From assembly GCA_001931535.1 (NCBI GenBank), contig CP016211.1, positions 14,833,501-14,897,500 on the forward strand: a stretch of DNA of 64,000 nt, read 5' to 3'. The notes below the pieces were generated by a model. The model was not told the DNA's origin. It saw only the letters and a list, made by a program, of their open reading frames with translations, and made no database searches. The stretch comes from Minicystis rosea (GTDB lineage: Bacteria > Myxococcota_A > Polyangia > Polyangiales > Polyangiaceae). Made by a program: the position numbers and the translations under genes. Numbering within the stretch: position 1 is the first letter of the stretch; the number at the start of each line of letters is the position of its first letter. This document shows, one piece after another, positions 28,619 to 38,666 of the stretch.

Positions 28619-28635
28619 TTCGTATGTTGTACGAA
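28619..28635. promoter_or_regulatory. TetR operator O3
   Basis: TTCGTATGTTGTACGAA is a third, slightly imperfect copy. It overlaps an in-frame ATG at 28624, which argues that the monooxygenase starts further downstream at 28651. Confidence 0.7.
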
Positions 28636-28650
28636 AATGATGGACGGTGT

Positions 28651-29949
28651 ATGGTTCTGGTGGTCGGCGCCGGGCCGACGGGGCTCACCTTGGCCATCGA
28701 GCTCGCGCGGCGCTCGGTGCCGTTTCGGATCATCGACGCAGCGTCCGGGCCTTTTTCAGGCTCCCGCGGCAAAGGCGTGCAGCCGCGCACGCAGGAGATC
28801 TTCGATCACCTCGGCATCATCGACGCGCTGTCGAAGCACGCGGGCCTCTACCAGCGCCTGCGCTTCCACGTCGGCCCGTTCTCGTTCCGCGGCGGATCCC
28901 TCGGCACGCGTCATCCACCGAGCGAGTCGGTGCCTTACCCGAACCTCGTGCAGGTCCCGCAGTTCCGCACGGAGGAGGTGCTGCGCGCGCGGCTCGAAGG
29001 GCTCGGCGGTCGCGTGGAGCATGGAGTCGGCTTTCAGGATCTCACCCAGGACGAGACCGGCGTGCATGTCACTACGAGCACGGGCGAGACGCTGAAGGTG
29101 GCCTATCTCGTCGGCTGCGACGGCGGGCGGAGCCGCGTTCGCAAGGCCTTGGGGCTCGCGCTCGCGGGCGAGGCGGTCGATGGGCAAACGCTGCTCGTCG
29201 CCGACGTGAAGATCGATGGCCTCTCGCGGGAAGACTGGCACGTTTACCCATTCGCGCCGGGCGGCACGCTGGGGCTCTGCCCGCTGCCGCACACCGACGT
29301 CTTCCAAGTGACCGCGACGGAGGCCGCCTCTCGCCGCGGCCTCGTCTCGACCATCGAGCGCGCGAGCAAACATCGGGTGACGGAGGTCTCGTGGGAGTCG
29401 CTCTACACACCGCAGGTGCGCATGGTCGATCGGTACCGCGTGGGCCGCGTCTTCCTCGCCGGGGACGCGGCGCACGTGCATTCACCCGCGGGCGGTCAGG
29501 GGCTCAACACCGGCGTTCAAGACGCGTGGAACCTCGGATGGAAGCTCGCTTGGGCGGCGCGCGGCGGGCCCGATTCCATCCTCGACAGCTACGAAGACGA
29601 GAGGCTCCCCATCGCCGCCGCGGTGCTGCGCTTGAGCAAGCGCCTGCACGTGAAACGCTCGATGAAGCGCGGCGCGCTCACGAACCAGCTCGGGATTCAC
29701 TATCGCGAGAGCAAGCTCTCCAGAGGCCGTCCCTTGGGCGATCTCCATCCGGGTGATCGCGTGGCCGATGCTCGTTTGCCGGGCGGCCGCCGCCTCTACG
29801 ATTTCCTGCGCGGGACGGGCGCGACGCAGCTCACCCGCAGCGATGGATTCAAGGTGCTCGTCCGACCGGATGGGTACGTTGCCAGCATTGGTAGGGATGC
29901 GATCGACATGTATGCGGGCGAGCCGGTGCAGCAGGTCAGCGTGGGGTGA
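28651..29949 (+). CDS. FAD-dependent aromatic monooxygenase (PHBH/TetX-like)
   Basis: About 432 residues. The N-terminus MVLVVGAGPTGLTLAIELAR is the dinucleotide-binding GxGxxG, VGCDGGRSRVRKALG is the DG motif, and FLAGDAAHVHSPAGGQGLN is the GD motif of class A flavin monooxygenases. The group hydroxylates phenols, polyketides or antibiotics such as tetracycline and rifampicin using NAD(P)H. The C-terminal part is short compared with the 500-600 residue members that carry a thioredoxin-like domain. ATG 28651 gives the standard start; ATG 28624 lies inside operator O3. With the divergent TetR repressor it looks like an inducible detoxification pair. Confidence 0.88.
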   Translation: MVLVVGAGPTGLTLAIELARRSVPFRIIDAASGPFSGSRGKGVQPRTQEIFDHLGIIDALSKHAGLYQRLRFHVGPFSFRGGSLGTRHPPSESVPYPNLVQVPQFRTEEVLRARLEGLGGRVEHGVGFQDLTQDETGVHVTTSTGETLKVAYLVGCDGGRSRVRKALGLALAGEAVDGQTLLVADVKIDGLSREDWHVYPFAPGGTLGLCPLPHTDVFQVTATEAASRRGLVSTIERASKHRVTEVSWESLYTPQVRMVDRYRVGRVFLAGDAAHVHSPAGGQGLNTGVQDAWNLGWKLAWAARGGPDSILDSYEDERLPIAAAVLRLSKRLHVKRSMKRGALTNQLGIHYRESKLSRGRPLGDLHPGDRVADARLPGGRRLYDFLRGTGATQLTRSDGFKVLVRPDGYVASIGRDAIDMYAGEPVQQVSVG

Positions 29950-29980
29950 GGTGTGGGCGAGGGAGCCGCAGGTCTCGGGT

Positions 29981-30013
29981 GGCCGGCCACTGGCCGGCCA
30001 CTGGTCGGCCAGT
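29981..30013. repeat. 11-base tandem repeat able to form a hairpin
   Basis: GGCCGGCCACT occurs twice in succession and a third time as GGTCGGCCAGT. CACTGGCCG and CGGCCAGTG within it can pair, so the element may also terminate the monooxygenase transcript, which ends 31 bases earlier. Confidence 0.5.
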
Positions 30014-30185
30014 GATTCGGTGATCACGAGCGGTGAAGAGCGCGGCGATCGCGGCTTCATCGCGTGGCATCCCCGTTGCTGCGCGAGCGCTGACCGTAGG
30101 CGACGCGTGGCTGGCTGTGGGCTGAGCCGATCGCGACGGCCATCCCGGTGGCTTCGAGATCGACGTTCACATTCGGAGAGCGGAC

Positions 30186-31169
30186 ATGATTCTCGTGCTC
30201 TATTCCAAACAACCCAAGTCAGCCCAGGACATGGTGGCGTGGAACGTCACGAAGAAGCAGTTGGACACCGATGCCAAGGCCCTGCAGGCGAAGCTGCAGG
30301 GGAAGGGAAGGGGCGTGAAGATTGCGGCGGGGAAGTACGACGAGAAGATCTGCTACGAGCATGACTACAAGGCCTACCTGAGCGGAAAGGAGTCCGCGCA
30401 CGAGACGAAGATTCACGTCGTCGGGCACGGCAACCAACAGGTGTTGGAGCCGTTCAAGAGTGGAGAAGAGTTGGCGGATTTTCTCTTTGCAGGTGGCAAG
30501 CTGAAGACGAAGCCCAAGATTCAATCCGTCACGCTGCATGCATGTTACTCGTTTGCCCTACACCCCGGTTCGACCAACGTGAACCAGGTGTTCGCGTTCC
30601 GACTGCTTCAACGGCTGGTCCAATTGCATGGAGGGCATGACGCCAAGCAGCCGCAGTACTTCTATTTCAAGGTGCGAGGCGTCAATGGCAAGGAGCACAC
30701 CCTTCCTGACGGACGGAGTTGGGTGCTGAAAGACGGTAAGGACAATGTCCTGCCGAAGATGCTGCCGCCGGCGGGCCCGAAGTACGATGCGATGCTCAGC
30801 AAGCTCATGGTCGCTCGGCCTGCTGCGCGTCCGATCATCACCTACCAAAATGGGACTTACGTCATCACGACGAATGGTCATGATGACGACTACATGACGG
30901 ACGGCGCTGCGCATCTCCAGAATCAATTGGGGTGGAGGGCTGCTGCGGCAGGGGCGCCCGCGGCAGGGGCGGCTGCTGCGGCGGGGGCGGGAGGCGGGGC
31001 TGCGCCGCCGATGCAAGCGGCAGGTGCGGGAGGCGGGGTTGCGCCAGCGGTGCCAGTAGCGCCGGCAGCGCCGGCTGCACAGCCCATTGCTGCGGCAGCG
31101 CCCGCGGGGGCCGCGGCGGCGGGGGCCGCGCCGGCGGCAGTGGGGGCGGGGCTCGGACGGAGGCGTTGA
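30186..31169 (+). CDS. Putative C80/CPD-like cysteine-protease-fold protein with Ala/Pro/Gly tail
   Basis: 327 residues. The first 210 start MILVLYSKQPKSAQ and contain ETKIHVVGHGNQQ and, about 50 residues later, KIQSVTLHACYSFALHP. A His in a VGHG turn and a Cys in a strand-end CxS context is the catalytic layout of C80 peptidases (the inositol-hexakisphosphate-activated CPD of MARTX and large clostridial toxins) and other caspase-fold enzymes. Further on, GKEHTLPDGRSWVLKDGKDN resembles the beta-flap part of that domain. The last 95 residues are almost only Ala, Gly and Pro and end in GRRR. There is no signal peptide. The first 700 bases are clearly less GC-rich than the surroundings, suggesting acquisition. 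The family assignment is inference; an effector-processing role is possible. Confidence 0.5.
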   Translation: MILVLYSKQPKSAQDMVAWNVTKKQLDTDAKALQAKLQGKGRGVKIAAGKYDEKICYEHDYKAYLSGKESAHETKIHVVGHGNQQVLEPFKSGEELADFLFAGGKLKTKPKIQSVTLHACYSFALHPGSTNVNQVFAFRLLQRLVQLHGGHDAKQPQYFYFKVRGVNGKEHTLPDGRSWVLKDGKDNVLPKMLPPAGPKYDAMLSKLMVARPAARPIITYQNGTYVITTNGHDDDYMTDGAAHLQNQLGWRAAAAGAPAAGAAAAAGAGGGAAPPMQAAGAGGGVAPAVPVAPAAPAAQPIAAAAPAGAAAAGAAPAAVGAGLGRRR

Positions 31170-31294
31170 GCGCGAGCGCCGCCGGCATCGAGGCGCGCTT
31201 GATGGCGCTCGCCTGCATGCGGCGGCGCGTTTCGAAGCGCGGGCGCCGCGCTTGACGGCCCGAGCCGAGACTCGATGTTTCCGGCTGCGGGAAC

Positions 31295-32047
31295 ATGCCT
31301 GATACACCACCACCGACGACCGATCGATCCGAGCGGCATTGGCTGGGCACCACGTTGGTCCTCGCATCGATGACGAGCCTCACGGCGATTGGGATTGCCG
31401 CGGTGGCGCTCGCGGGGGATCGCGGCGAAGCGGCGAGGTACGTGTTCGCTTCCGTCGTGCCGCTCTTCGGGAGCTGGATCGGGACGGTCCTCGCGTATTA
31501 CTTCGCCAAAGACAACCTCGCGGCGGCCACCAGCAGCGTGGCCACGCTGGCGCGGGGGGCGCTCGATTTCGGCCGCCTTCGCTCGGTCGCGGTGAAGGAT
31601 AGGATGCTGGATCGCTCGCGCATCGTGACGCTCCCGGATGCGATGGCGAAGCCGCTGGCCAAGCTCGACGCCGTCCCGCTCGAAGCGATCATCGACTTTC
31701 TCGCGGCCCGCGGCGTCAACCGGGTGCCCATCTTCGATGACACCGGCGCGATTCGCCATCTCATCCACCTGAGCTCCATCGATCGCTTCGTCCGCGAGCA
31801 GGCGCTCGCCGGCGTGGACGTGGCGTCGCTCACGTTCAAAGACCTCGTCTCGGATCCGAAGCTCGCGGCGCTCTTCGCCGAGAGCTTCGACGTCGTCGCG
31901 CCGACGGCGACGCTCGCGGAGGCGAAGGCCAAGATGGATGCGAAGTCGCTCTGCGAGGACGTGTTCGTGACGAGGAGCGGAGATCGGGGCGCGCCCGTGA
32001 TTGGATGGATCACGGATAACGTGCTGTTCGACGCGGCGCAGGTGTGA
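31295..32047 (+). CDS. Membrane-anchored CBS-domain protein
   Basis: 250 residues. Two hydrophobic helices near the N-terminus (WLGTTLVLASMTSLTAIGIA and YVFASVVPLFGSWIGTVLAYYF) are followed by a cytoplasmic region. That region has two stretches built like CBS motifs: VNRVPIFDDTGAIRHLIHLS and the terminal DRGAPVIGWITDNVLFDAA. CBS pairs usually bind adenine nucleotides and regulate an attached or partner protein. No transporter domain is present, so it may act as a sensor subunit. The start is ATG 31295, about 125 bases after the protease-like gene on the same strand. Its 3' end faces a MITE-like element. Confidence 0.65.
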   Translation: MPDTPPPTTDRSERHWLGTTLVLASMTSLTAIGIAAVALAGDRGEAARYVFASVVPLFGSWIGTVLAYYFAKDNLAAATSSVATLARGALDFGRLRSVAVKDRMLDRSRIVTLPDAMAKPLAKLDAVPLEAIIDFLAARGVNRVPIFDDTGAIRHLIHLSSIDRFVREQALAGVDVASLTFKDLVSDPKLAALFAESFDVVAPTATLAEAKAKMDAKSLCEDVFVTRSGDRGAPVIGWITDNVLFDAAQV

Positions 32048-32137
32048 AGCGTGAAGCGATCGAGCGATATCAGGGGCGTGGAGAAGAGAGCCCGCCGACC
32101 ATCGATGAAGCCGGCGGCGGCGGGCTCTCTGCCACCT

Positions 32138-32261
32138 AGCAGCCTGTTGATCTTCGTCGCGAGCGCTCCGAAGCTAGCGAGCCCGACCGAGGAATCCTCT
32201 GCGATTTTGAGGGAGGGCGACCGACGATTCGGAGCGCGCAGCAGAAGATCAACAGGCTGCT
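32138..32261. mobile_element. MITE-like inverted-repeat element
   Basis: AGCAGCCTGTTGATCTTC at 32138-32155 and its perfect reverse complement at 32244-32261 bound a 124-base element. Homology of the two arms continues inwards with mismatches to about 35 bases (GCGCTCCGAA on both sides). It encodes nothing and sits between two convergent genes, ending six bases from the stop of one of them. The interior resembles 46891-46985, so it is at least a two-member family. It may also serve as a bidirectional terminator. Confidence 0.65.
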
Positions 32262-32266
32262 GGGGA

Positions 32267-32917
32267 TCACAGGTAGACCCAGCACCAGAGCACGTCCACC
32301 TTCTGCACGAGGGAGAGCGCGCAGAGGCTCTTCGTCTGCGCCGCGGTCAACGCGCCGCCGGCGAAGAAGCAATGCATCGGGCCGCCGTCCTCCTGCGTGC
32401 AGTGGAGATCGGGAGCGATGCCGCAGAGCTGCGCGAGGAGCGCGTCGTCGAAGCCGGAGGTCTGGATCTCCACGTCGTCGCAGAGCTGCCCTTCGAGCGG
32501 CTTGTCCAGGTTGAGGGGGCCTCCGAGCTTCTTCGTCAGATCGCACTTGTCGGCGGCGCCGCAGGTGACCGCGCACGTGGCCAGGTCCTCGAAGAGGCTC
32601 GCGGGCAGCGGCGGCGCCGCGGGGCCGCAGGTGGCCACGGGATGGCACGAGCCATTCTCGAAGCCGTGCCATGAGGTGGTTTGACAGTCTCCCATGCTCC
32701 CCGGGATGAAGTCGGGGCAACCGGCCGAGGACGGCGATACGCCCGAACCTTTCGGACATTCGAAGGCGTAGTCGGGCTTCTTGGCGTCGGGGCCGGCGTC
32801 GGTGATTCCCGCGTCCGTCTCGTCCGGGCCCGCGTCTTGGTCGGGCGTGGTCGAGCTTCCACAAGCGATGGCGAGGGCGGCGATGGGCGCGGCGAGGAGT
32901 AGAAGTGCTCGGGTCAT
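32267..32917 (-). CDS. Cys-rich lipoprotein with acidic linker
   Basis: 216 residues. The leader MTRALLLLAAPIAALAIACG is a lipoprotein signal. The next 25 residues are rich in Asp, Ala, Gly and Pro (DQDAGPDETDAGITDAGPDA). The remaining domain has roughly 16 cysteines (CPKGSGV, CDLTKKL, HCTQEDGGPMHCFF, WCWVYL) and is presumably disulphide-bonded. No family is recognised. It is 107 bases downstream of the metallopeptidase gene on the same strand and may be expressed with it. Its stop touches the MITE-like element. Confidence 0.68.
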   Translation of the reverse strand: MTRALLLLAAPIAALAIACGSSTTPDQDAGPDETDAGITDAGPDAKKPDYAFECPKGSGVSPSSAGCPDFIPGSMGDCQTTSWHGFENGSCHPVATCGPAAPPLPASLFEDLATCAVTCGAADKCDLTKKLGGPLNLDKPLEGQLCDDVEIQTSGFDDALLAQLCGIAPDLHCTQEDGGPMHCFFAGGALTAAQTKSLCALSLVQKVDVLWCWVYL

Positions 32918-33024
32918 TTCGCCCGAGCTTACCTGCTTCGCTCCAGGATGGATGGGCGAATGTGATCTCGGCGGCCGGTGATCACGCGGCGGGGAGGGCC
33001 ACGCCGCGTGATCCGGAGCGGCGA

Positions 33025-36000
33025 TCAGGGGTACTCGCCCAACGTGTGGGTGTCGAAGTACATGATGGCGGTGTCGTGGATGAAGTCGGGCACGGACTTG
33101 TACTTCCCGAGCTCGAAGGCGAAGTGGTTCTTGAAGGTCGAGAGCGGTTTGCAGGGCTTGTTGGCCGAATCGACGGGGTTGCCCGACGCGTCCGGCAGGC
33201 ACGCCGCCGGCAGGACGAAGGAGCTGCCGTCGGCCTTGAGATCCTTCACCGCCGGATCGACCTTCACCACCGGCGTGCCGTCGGCGAAGCGGAGGAATCG
33301 CGCGCGCCCGTGCGCGTCGAGCCCAGCGGGGTAGTGGACCGTCGCCGGATAAGCGGTGGTGTCGAGCTCGTAGCCGCGCGCCGTCAGGTGATTGGCATAT
33401 TCGAGGACGCGGGCGCCGATGCCCTTTTGCACCCAACGGCCGCCGGTGGGCTTGCCATTCGCGATCTCGCACGAGGCGCGATCGGTGGCCGCGGGGCTCC
33501 CGAACAAGCACTCCATGCCGTAGGTGCGTGCATAGTAGATCTGGCCGCTCACCGGATCTTGCCACTCGATGCGATCCTCGAGCGCGGGCGCCGGGCCGTC
33601 GTCGAGGCGGGTGATGCGCATCATGTCGACCCAACCCGTCTTCTGGTTGGCCGGGATGTGCGCGAGCGTCCAGGCGATGAGGAACTTCTGCACCTCGAAC
33701 CCGATCTGCGGATCGATCGCGGCCATGTGCTCGGCGTCGATCACCGTGGGATCGAAGTCGTTGGTCCCGGTGTAGTCGTTGCACACGTTCTTGCCGTCGG
33801 TCGGGAAGCAGATGGACGGGCCCGAGGCCGGCCACCAGCTCGTCCACCCGATGGGCCGCTTGGGATAGCTCTTGGCCTGCGGATCACGGGTCGTGTCGGC
33901 GGTCTTGTCGAGCACCGGCATGGGCGCGGTCCACGGCGCGCTGGCCGTCGGCTGCGCGGGCGTGGCCTCGACGTGCGGCGCGAGGATGGACCGATCCCCG
34001 GCGAGCGCGTTGGCGAGCACGCGGCGATAGCCCTCGGGGAAGATGTCGGCCATGCCCACGGCGCGGAAACGAGCATCGTAGAAGTCGCGCCGCGATTGGC
34101 TGATGAAGCGATCCTCGGACTCGGAGAGGAGGATGGCCGTGTTGATCTTGTCGTAATAGGCCCCGACGTAGAGCAGGTATTCCGAGTCGAAGTCGCCGTG
34201 GTTCTCGCTGAGGCCGTTCTCCAGCGGATGACCGCCGAGGCCGACGTCACGCAGGTAGCCCGTGGCGCCGTTGGGCACGAGCACGAGCGATTCGCTCGAA
34301 TGGTTGCCACCGAAGGGCGAGTCGTCGGAGCCCGCGCCGAAGTCGTCGGCGTCCTCGTTCGAGTGGAGCACCGGATCGTCGAAGCTCGGATCCTTGTAGT
34401 AGTGCACGCCCGGCTGGGGGCGCGAGAGCTCGCGCGTGAAGTGATCGAAGGCCACGCTGGCGGCGATCACGTTGACCTTGAGGTTCCCGTCGAGGAGCAG
34501 CGGCCACAGCGTCTCGAAGGAGAAGCCGCTCTCGGTGGAGAGGTCCTCGTAGATGCTGCGGTAGAACCCGATGCCACCGGCGATGCCGAGGAGCTTCTCG
34601 TTGTAGCGGGAGAAGGATCGATCCGCGGCCGAGCGCACGTTGAACGTGGTGCGATTGCGCCGGTAGTTGTCGAAGATGTGCCGGTTCTCCTGGGTGGTGA
34701 TGAGGAACATCACCTGCTCGTAGGGATCGGCGCCGTTGTCGTGGCGGAAGACGGACGCGTTGCCGGAGTCGGCCCAGTGATCGGTGGCGAATCCATAAGG
34801 CACGCGGAGCCGGCCTTCGGCGTCGACGCTCGGGCCGCCGCGGTAGCGCTCGGGGCTCGACTTGTTGAGCTCCTTCGTGGGATCGGGCATGCGGAGATCG
34901 CCGTAGGCCACGTAGTCGACCGGCTGTTGCCGGCACTTCTTGGTCACTGCCGGCTGGCCCTTCTTCTCCACCACGGAGACCACCCGGCCATCCATGAGCG
35001 GGTGCCAAGCACCGTCGATCTCGGCGCGCCAGCGGGCCGGCTGCGTCGGCGTCACCTCGTAGCAGTCCTTGATGACCTCGTAGTTCTTCTGGAGCTGCGA
35101 ATAGTGGAAGTTGGCCGCTCCGGTGGAGTTGCTGAAGGCCGTGTTCTTGAGCCCGTAGGTGATGCCCGCGAGGCCGCCGAAATCGTCGGTCGCGAGGGAG
35201 ATGCCCACGCCGATCTTCGATCCGGCCTTGTACGAAGGATCGGTGTAGACCGACACGTTGTCTCCGTAGAAGAAGCGGGCCGCGCCGAAGTCGTAGACGC
35301 CGAGGCCCAAGAGCTCCTGCGAGACGTCACCGGCGTAGTCCATGACGGTGGATTGCATGAACTGCCAGATGAGCTGGTCGTTCTCCTCCTTGGTCACTGG
35401 ATCGAAGTAGCGCGGGCCCGTGCAGCTCGAGCCGTCGGCGACGGCGGTGGTGCACTCCTCGACCTGCGTGCCGTTGGCGGTGCGGAGCTGCCAATACTGG
35501 GGGCGATAGAAGAGCGAAGCCGCGGTGCTCACGAAGTTGTGGCGCAGGCCGATGGAGTGACCCATTTCGTGGGCGATGACCGCGTAGTGATAGCGGCGCC
35601 GGACGTAGCTCAGCATCTTCAGGTGACGCGTGTGCGCGTCCGCCACGGTCTCCTCGGCGAGGATGGGGAACTTCACCTTCATGATCTCGGCGATGCCCGT
35701 CAGCGACGAGGCCTCGGGCGCCTCGTTCAACACGCATGCGCCGCGCGCCCCGAGCGCGTTTTCCCGCGCCTTCTCGAGCATCGATCGCACCTTGGGGTTG
35801 TTCAGCGCGAGCGGCGAGGCGATCGCCTTCGACGCTCCTTGCAGCGGGGAGCTGCCACCGATGTCCGCCATCTGGAGCATGGCGCTGTTCACGAGCTGCG
35901 CTTCGACCTCGCTGCCGCGGGCCCGCGCCATGCGGCTTTGGGCCGTGGCCGCGGCGGGCGACGCCACGCGCGTGTCGACGGCCACGTCGGCCATGCGGGT

Positions 36001-38165
36001 CTTGGCCTGCTCGAGGATGTTTTGCGCCGGGCCCTGCACGCCGTTCTGGGTCAGCTCGGCGAACGCCTTGCCGCTCATCTTGGCGGCCGCGGCCACGCGG
36101 GCGTCGACCTCTTCCTTGCTCATCGTCGGCCCGGAGCCCGCGGCGCCGCCCGAGGTGGCTTGGGCTCGCACCCAGTCACGGACGTATTCACCATCGGTGA
36201 TGTCGCCCGTGTCGAGCTCACCGTTCATGTAGCGGACCAGATCGAGGAGGTTTTGCGACGCGAGGTCGGTGACGTGTGTCCAGACGTTGATGCTGGCCGC
36301 CACCTTCTCTCCGCTGATGGGATCGTCGGCGTCCACCATGATGCCCCAGGGTGAGGGCGTCTGCGGCTTCTCGACGTTGAGCACGGTGTTGTAGCGAATG
36401 TCGCCGAGCCGCGGGGAGAGGCCCTCTTCGCCGCAGGCGGGGTGATCGCCGTCGATCACGGGGTTATGGCAAAGCACGATGATGGAGGGCATGGTCGCCA
36501 CCGCGCCGATGGCGAGCGTGCTCGGATCGCCGGCGATCCCGCGCTGCTCTGCGATCTTCTGCGCCGCCGCGTTGGCCGCGTCGGTGCAGCTCTGCGCGTC
36601 CCACCCGTCGCGGCGGCGGCAGGCGTCGAGGTCGCGCGTGATCTCCACCGCTTCGTCGATGTCGTCCTGCTGGCCTTTCCACATGGGGAATCGAGCGTCG
36701 CACTCGGCGCCGCCGCCGGTGCGCCGGCACTCGACGAGACGCGAAGTCTGGACGGCCGTCTTCATGGCCAGGTCCCACTCCTGCACGGCCCAATTGGTGG
36801 CCTCGAACAGGTCTTCTCCCTTTTGGCGGGCGGCCGCGAGATCGGCCTCGATCCGCTTGTGCGTGGCCGCGTCGGTCGCCGCCGCGAGCTGGGTGGTGAG
36901 GCTGCGAATCTCCTCGGTCGATCCCCCATTGATGTACCAAGGGATGGTGACCGTCTCGCGCTGGGCATAAGGCAACGTGCACTTGCCCTTGAAGACGTCG
37001 CAGCGCGACCCCGGCCCCGCGGCTTCGCACTCGTCGGCCGTGCCGTTCTTGGGCTCGACATCGCGGTTGGGATCGGCCGTCGGATCGAGCCGCTTGCCGT
37101 CCGCGCCGCGCACGTCGCAGGCGATCTCGCCCGTCATCTCCTCGGGGTTTTCGTAATGGTGGCTCCGCTTCCAGATGTTGTATCGATCGGCGAAGCGGAA
37201 CCACTTGTCGTCGACGATGCCCTGCTGCCGATCGTAGCCGTGGTACTCCGTGGTGAAGGAGCCATAAGCCTGGAAGCGCACGCCGTCGACGTCGAAAGGC
37301 TCGTAGTCGGTGTCAACGATGCGGCGGAACGATTGCCGCAGCGTCAGCTCGATCGGGTTGCAGTCGCCCGCGGGGCGGTGCCGCCGGCGAACGCGCCGGG
37401 GAGCTTGCAGGCGGGATACTGTTCGATGCCCCAACCGAGGGCCGACAAATCGACCATCGTCGGTTTGGCGAAGACCTTGTTGGTGACGTCGAAATAGCCC
37501 TGTTGCGGATCGAAATGCGGGGCGTCGGGATCCTTCGGATCGAGGACCGTATAGGACAGCGGCTCGTACTGGATGCCGCCCTCGATCCCGAGCTGCGAGA
37601 GCGTGTCGAAATCATAGCTGTCGGTGACCAGGTTCTGGGACCAGTCCACCCGGAAATACTCGCGCTGGCTCCACCCGCGATCGCTGGAGTTCTCCTCGAT
37701 GACGTTCATCTCCTCGCCGGTGGTCGGGTTGTAGGCCCGGCGAATGTCGAAGTGCGAGAGGATGCGGTAGCTCGCGACGATCTGACCGTCGCTAGTGGCC
37801 TTCTTCCGATAGCCGTCGTGGAGCTCCCCTTTGCCGTCGGTGCCTTGAATGCGCTCGTAGGAGAGGCGCGCGTTCAAGAAGCCTTCGGTGATCTGGAAGC
37901 GGATGCGCGACACCGGTTGGGCGCTGGTGGAGGTGAAGAGCCCGTCCTGCGAGGCGCCATAAGGCACGTCGACGACGGTCCCACGCATGTAGAACTCGGG
38001 ATCATCCCCGGCGTCTCCAAGGTCGCTCCCGACGAAGAACGACTTCGCCATGGCGTCCGGTTGAACGCGATTGATCGCCGGTCGCTCGCTCGCGCACCCC
38101 GCGTGTCCTGCGCCGAATAGCCCGGCCGCGCCGAGCAAGAGCGCGCCTCGAAAGGTCCGTCTCAT
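33025..38165 (-). CDS. Very large zinc metallopeptidase lipoprotein, interrupted by a one-base frameshift
   Basis: ATG 38165 (preceded by AGGAGG) begins a lipoprotein leader, MRRTFRGALLLGAAGLFGAG, ending in HAGC. After about 263 codons the frame runs into a stop, while the next frame continues for some 1,450 codons. One extra base in the run at 37372-37375 joins them as GGTAPAGDCNPIELT, giving 1,713 residues. HEMGHSIGLRHNF at about residue 863 is an extended HExxHxxGxxH zinc site, and STVMDYAG further on is a fitting Met-turn, so this is a metzincin-like protease. Long regions on both sides carry no known domain. It should act at the cell surface on proteins or peptides. The frameshift may be a base-call error. 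Confidence 0.78.
37372..37375 (-). other. Apparent frameshift in the metallopeptidase gene
   Basis: A four-base C run on the coding strand where five are needed. Upstream the frame gives KLPGAFAGGTA; downstream, shifted by one, GDCNPIELTLRQSF. Confidence 0.7.
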
Positions 38166-38666
38166 GGATGGTCCTCCTCATGACCGCAGGCCGAGCGCCG
38201 CAGGCCATGCATCGTTTGGCGCCCGCCAACGTCCGAGCGGCGGGCTGCCTCGACGAAGAGCAAGAAGATTGCCAGCGCGAAATGCAGGGCAATTCGGCGA
38301 GGATCATCGCGGCGCCGAGATCCCCGTTAGGGTGCTGACAGGCGCGGGTGATCGAACCACGCACGATCTTGGCCGCGAAGAAGGGGAGGGCACGTGACGG
38401 CTTCGGACGGAGCAGGCGATTGCGTGAAGGGTCGGTTACCGAAGGGTCTTGTTCGGCGAGATTGGCAATCTCGGCCGGGCCGCTCGAATGCGCCCAAAGC
38501 ACGTGATCGCGGCTCGCCGGGGCGCGTGGTCGTCATGTGACCGTGTGCGCTCACCGCGTCCGTGAGGCGCGCGGCACGCGCGTGGCGAATGTCGTGCTCG
38601 GGGTGGGGAAGGGGTGGGGCGCCCGAGCCTTGAGGTCAGAGCGCCGACGGAGTATCCCTAGAAACC
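38166..38666. other. Divergent intergenic region
   Basis: About 500 bases between the metallopeptidase gene and the DUF362 gene. I see no gene or clear repeat. It should contain promoters for both directions. Confidence 0.45.

Noticed and set aside
28624..28650. ATG 28624 as start of the monooxygenase
   Set aside because: It lies inside the third operator and adds residues before the conserved dinucleotide-binding motif.
32905..36354. An open frame of over 1,100 codons on the plus strand opposite the metallopeptidase gene
   Set aside because: It is a high-GC antisense shadow with repetitive Arg/Gly/Ala/His/Val composition and no motif, while the minus strand encodes a recognisable protease.
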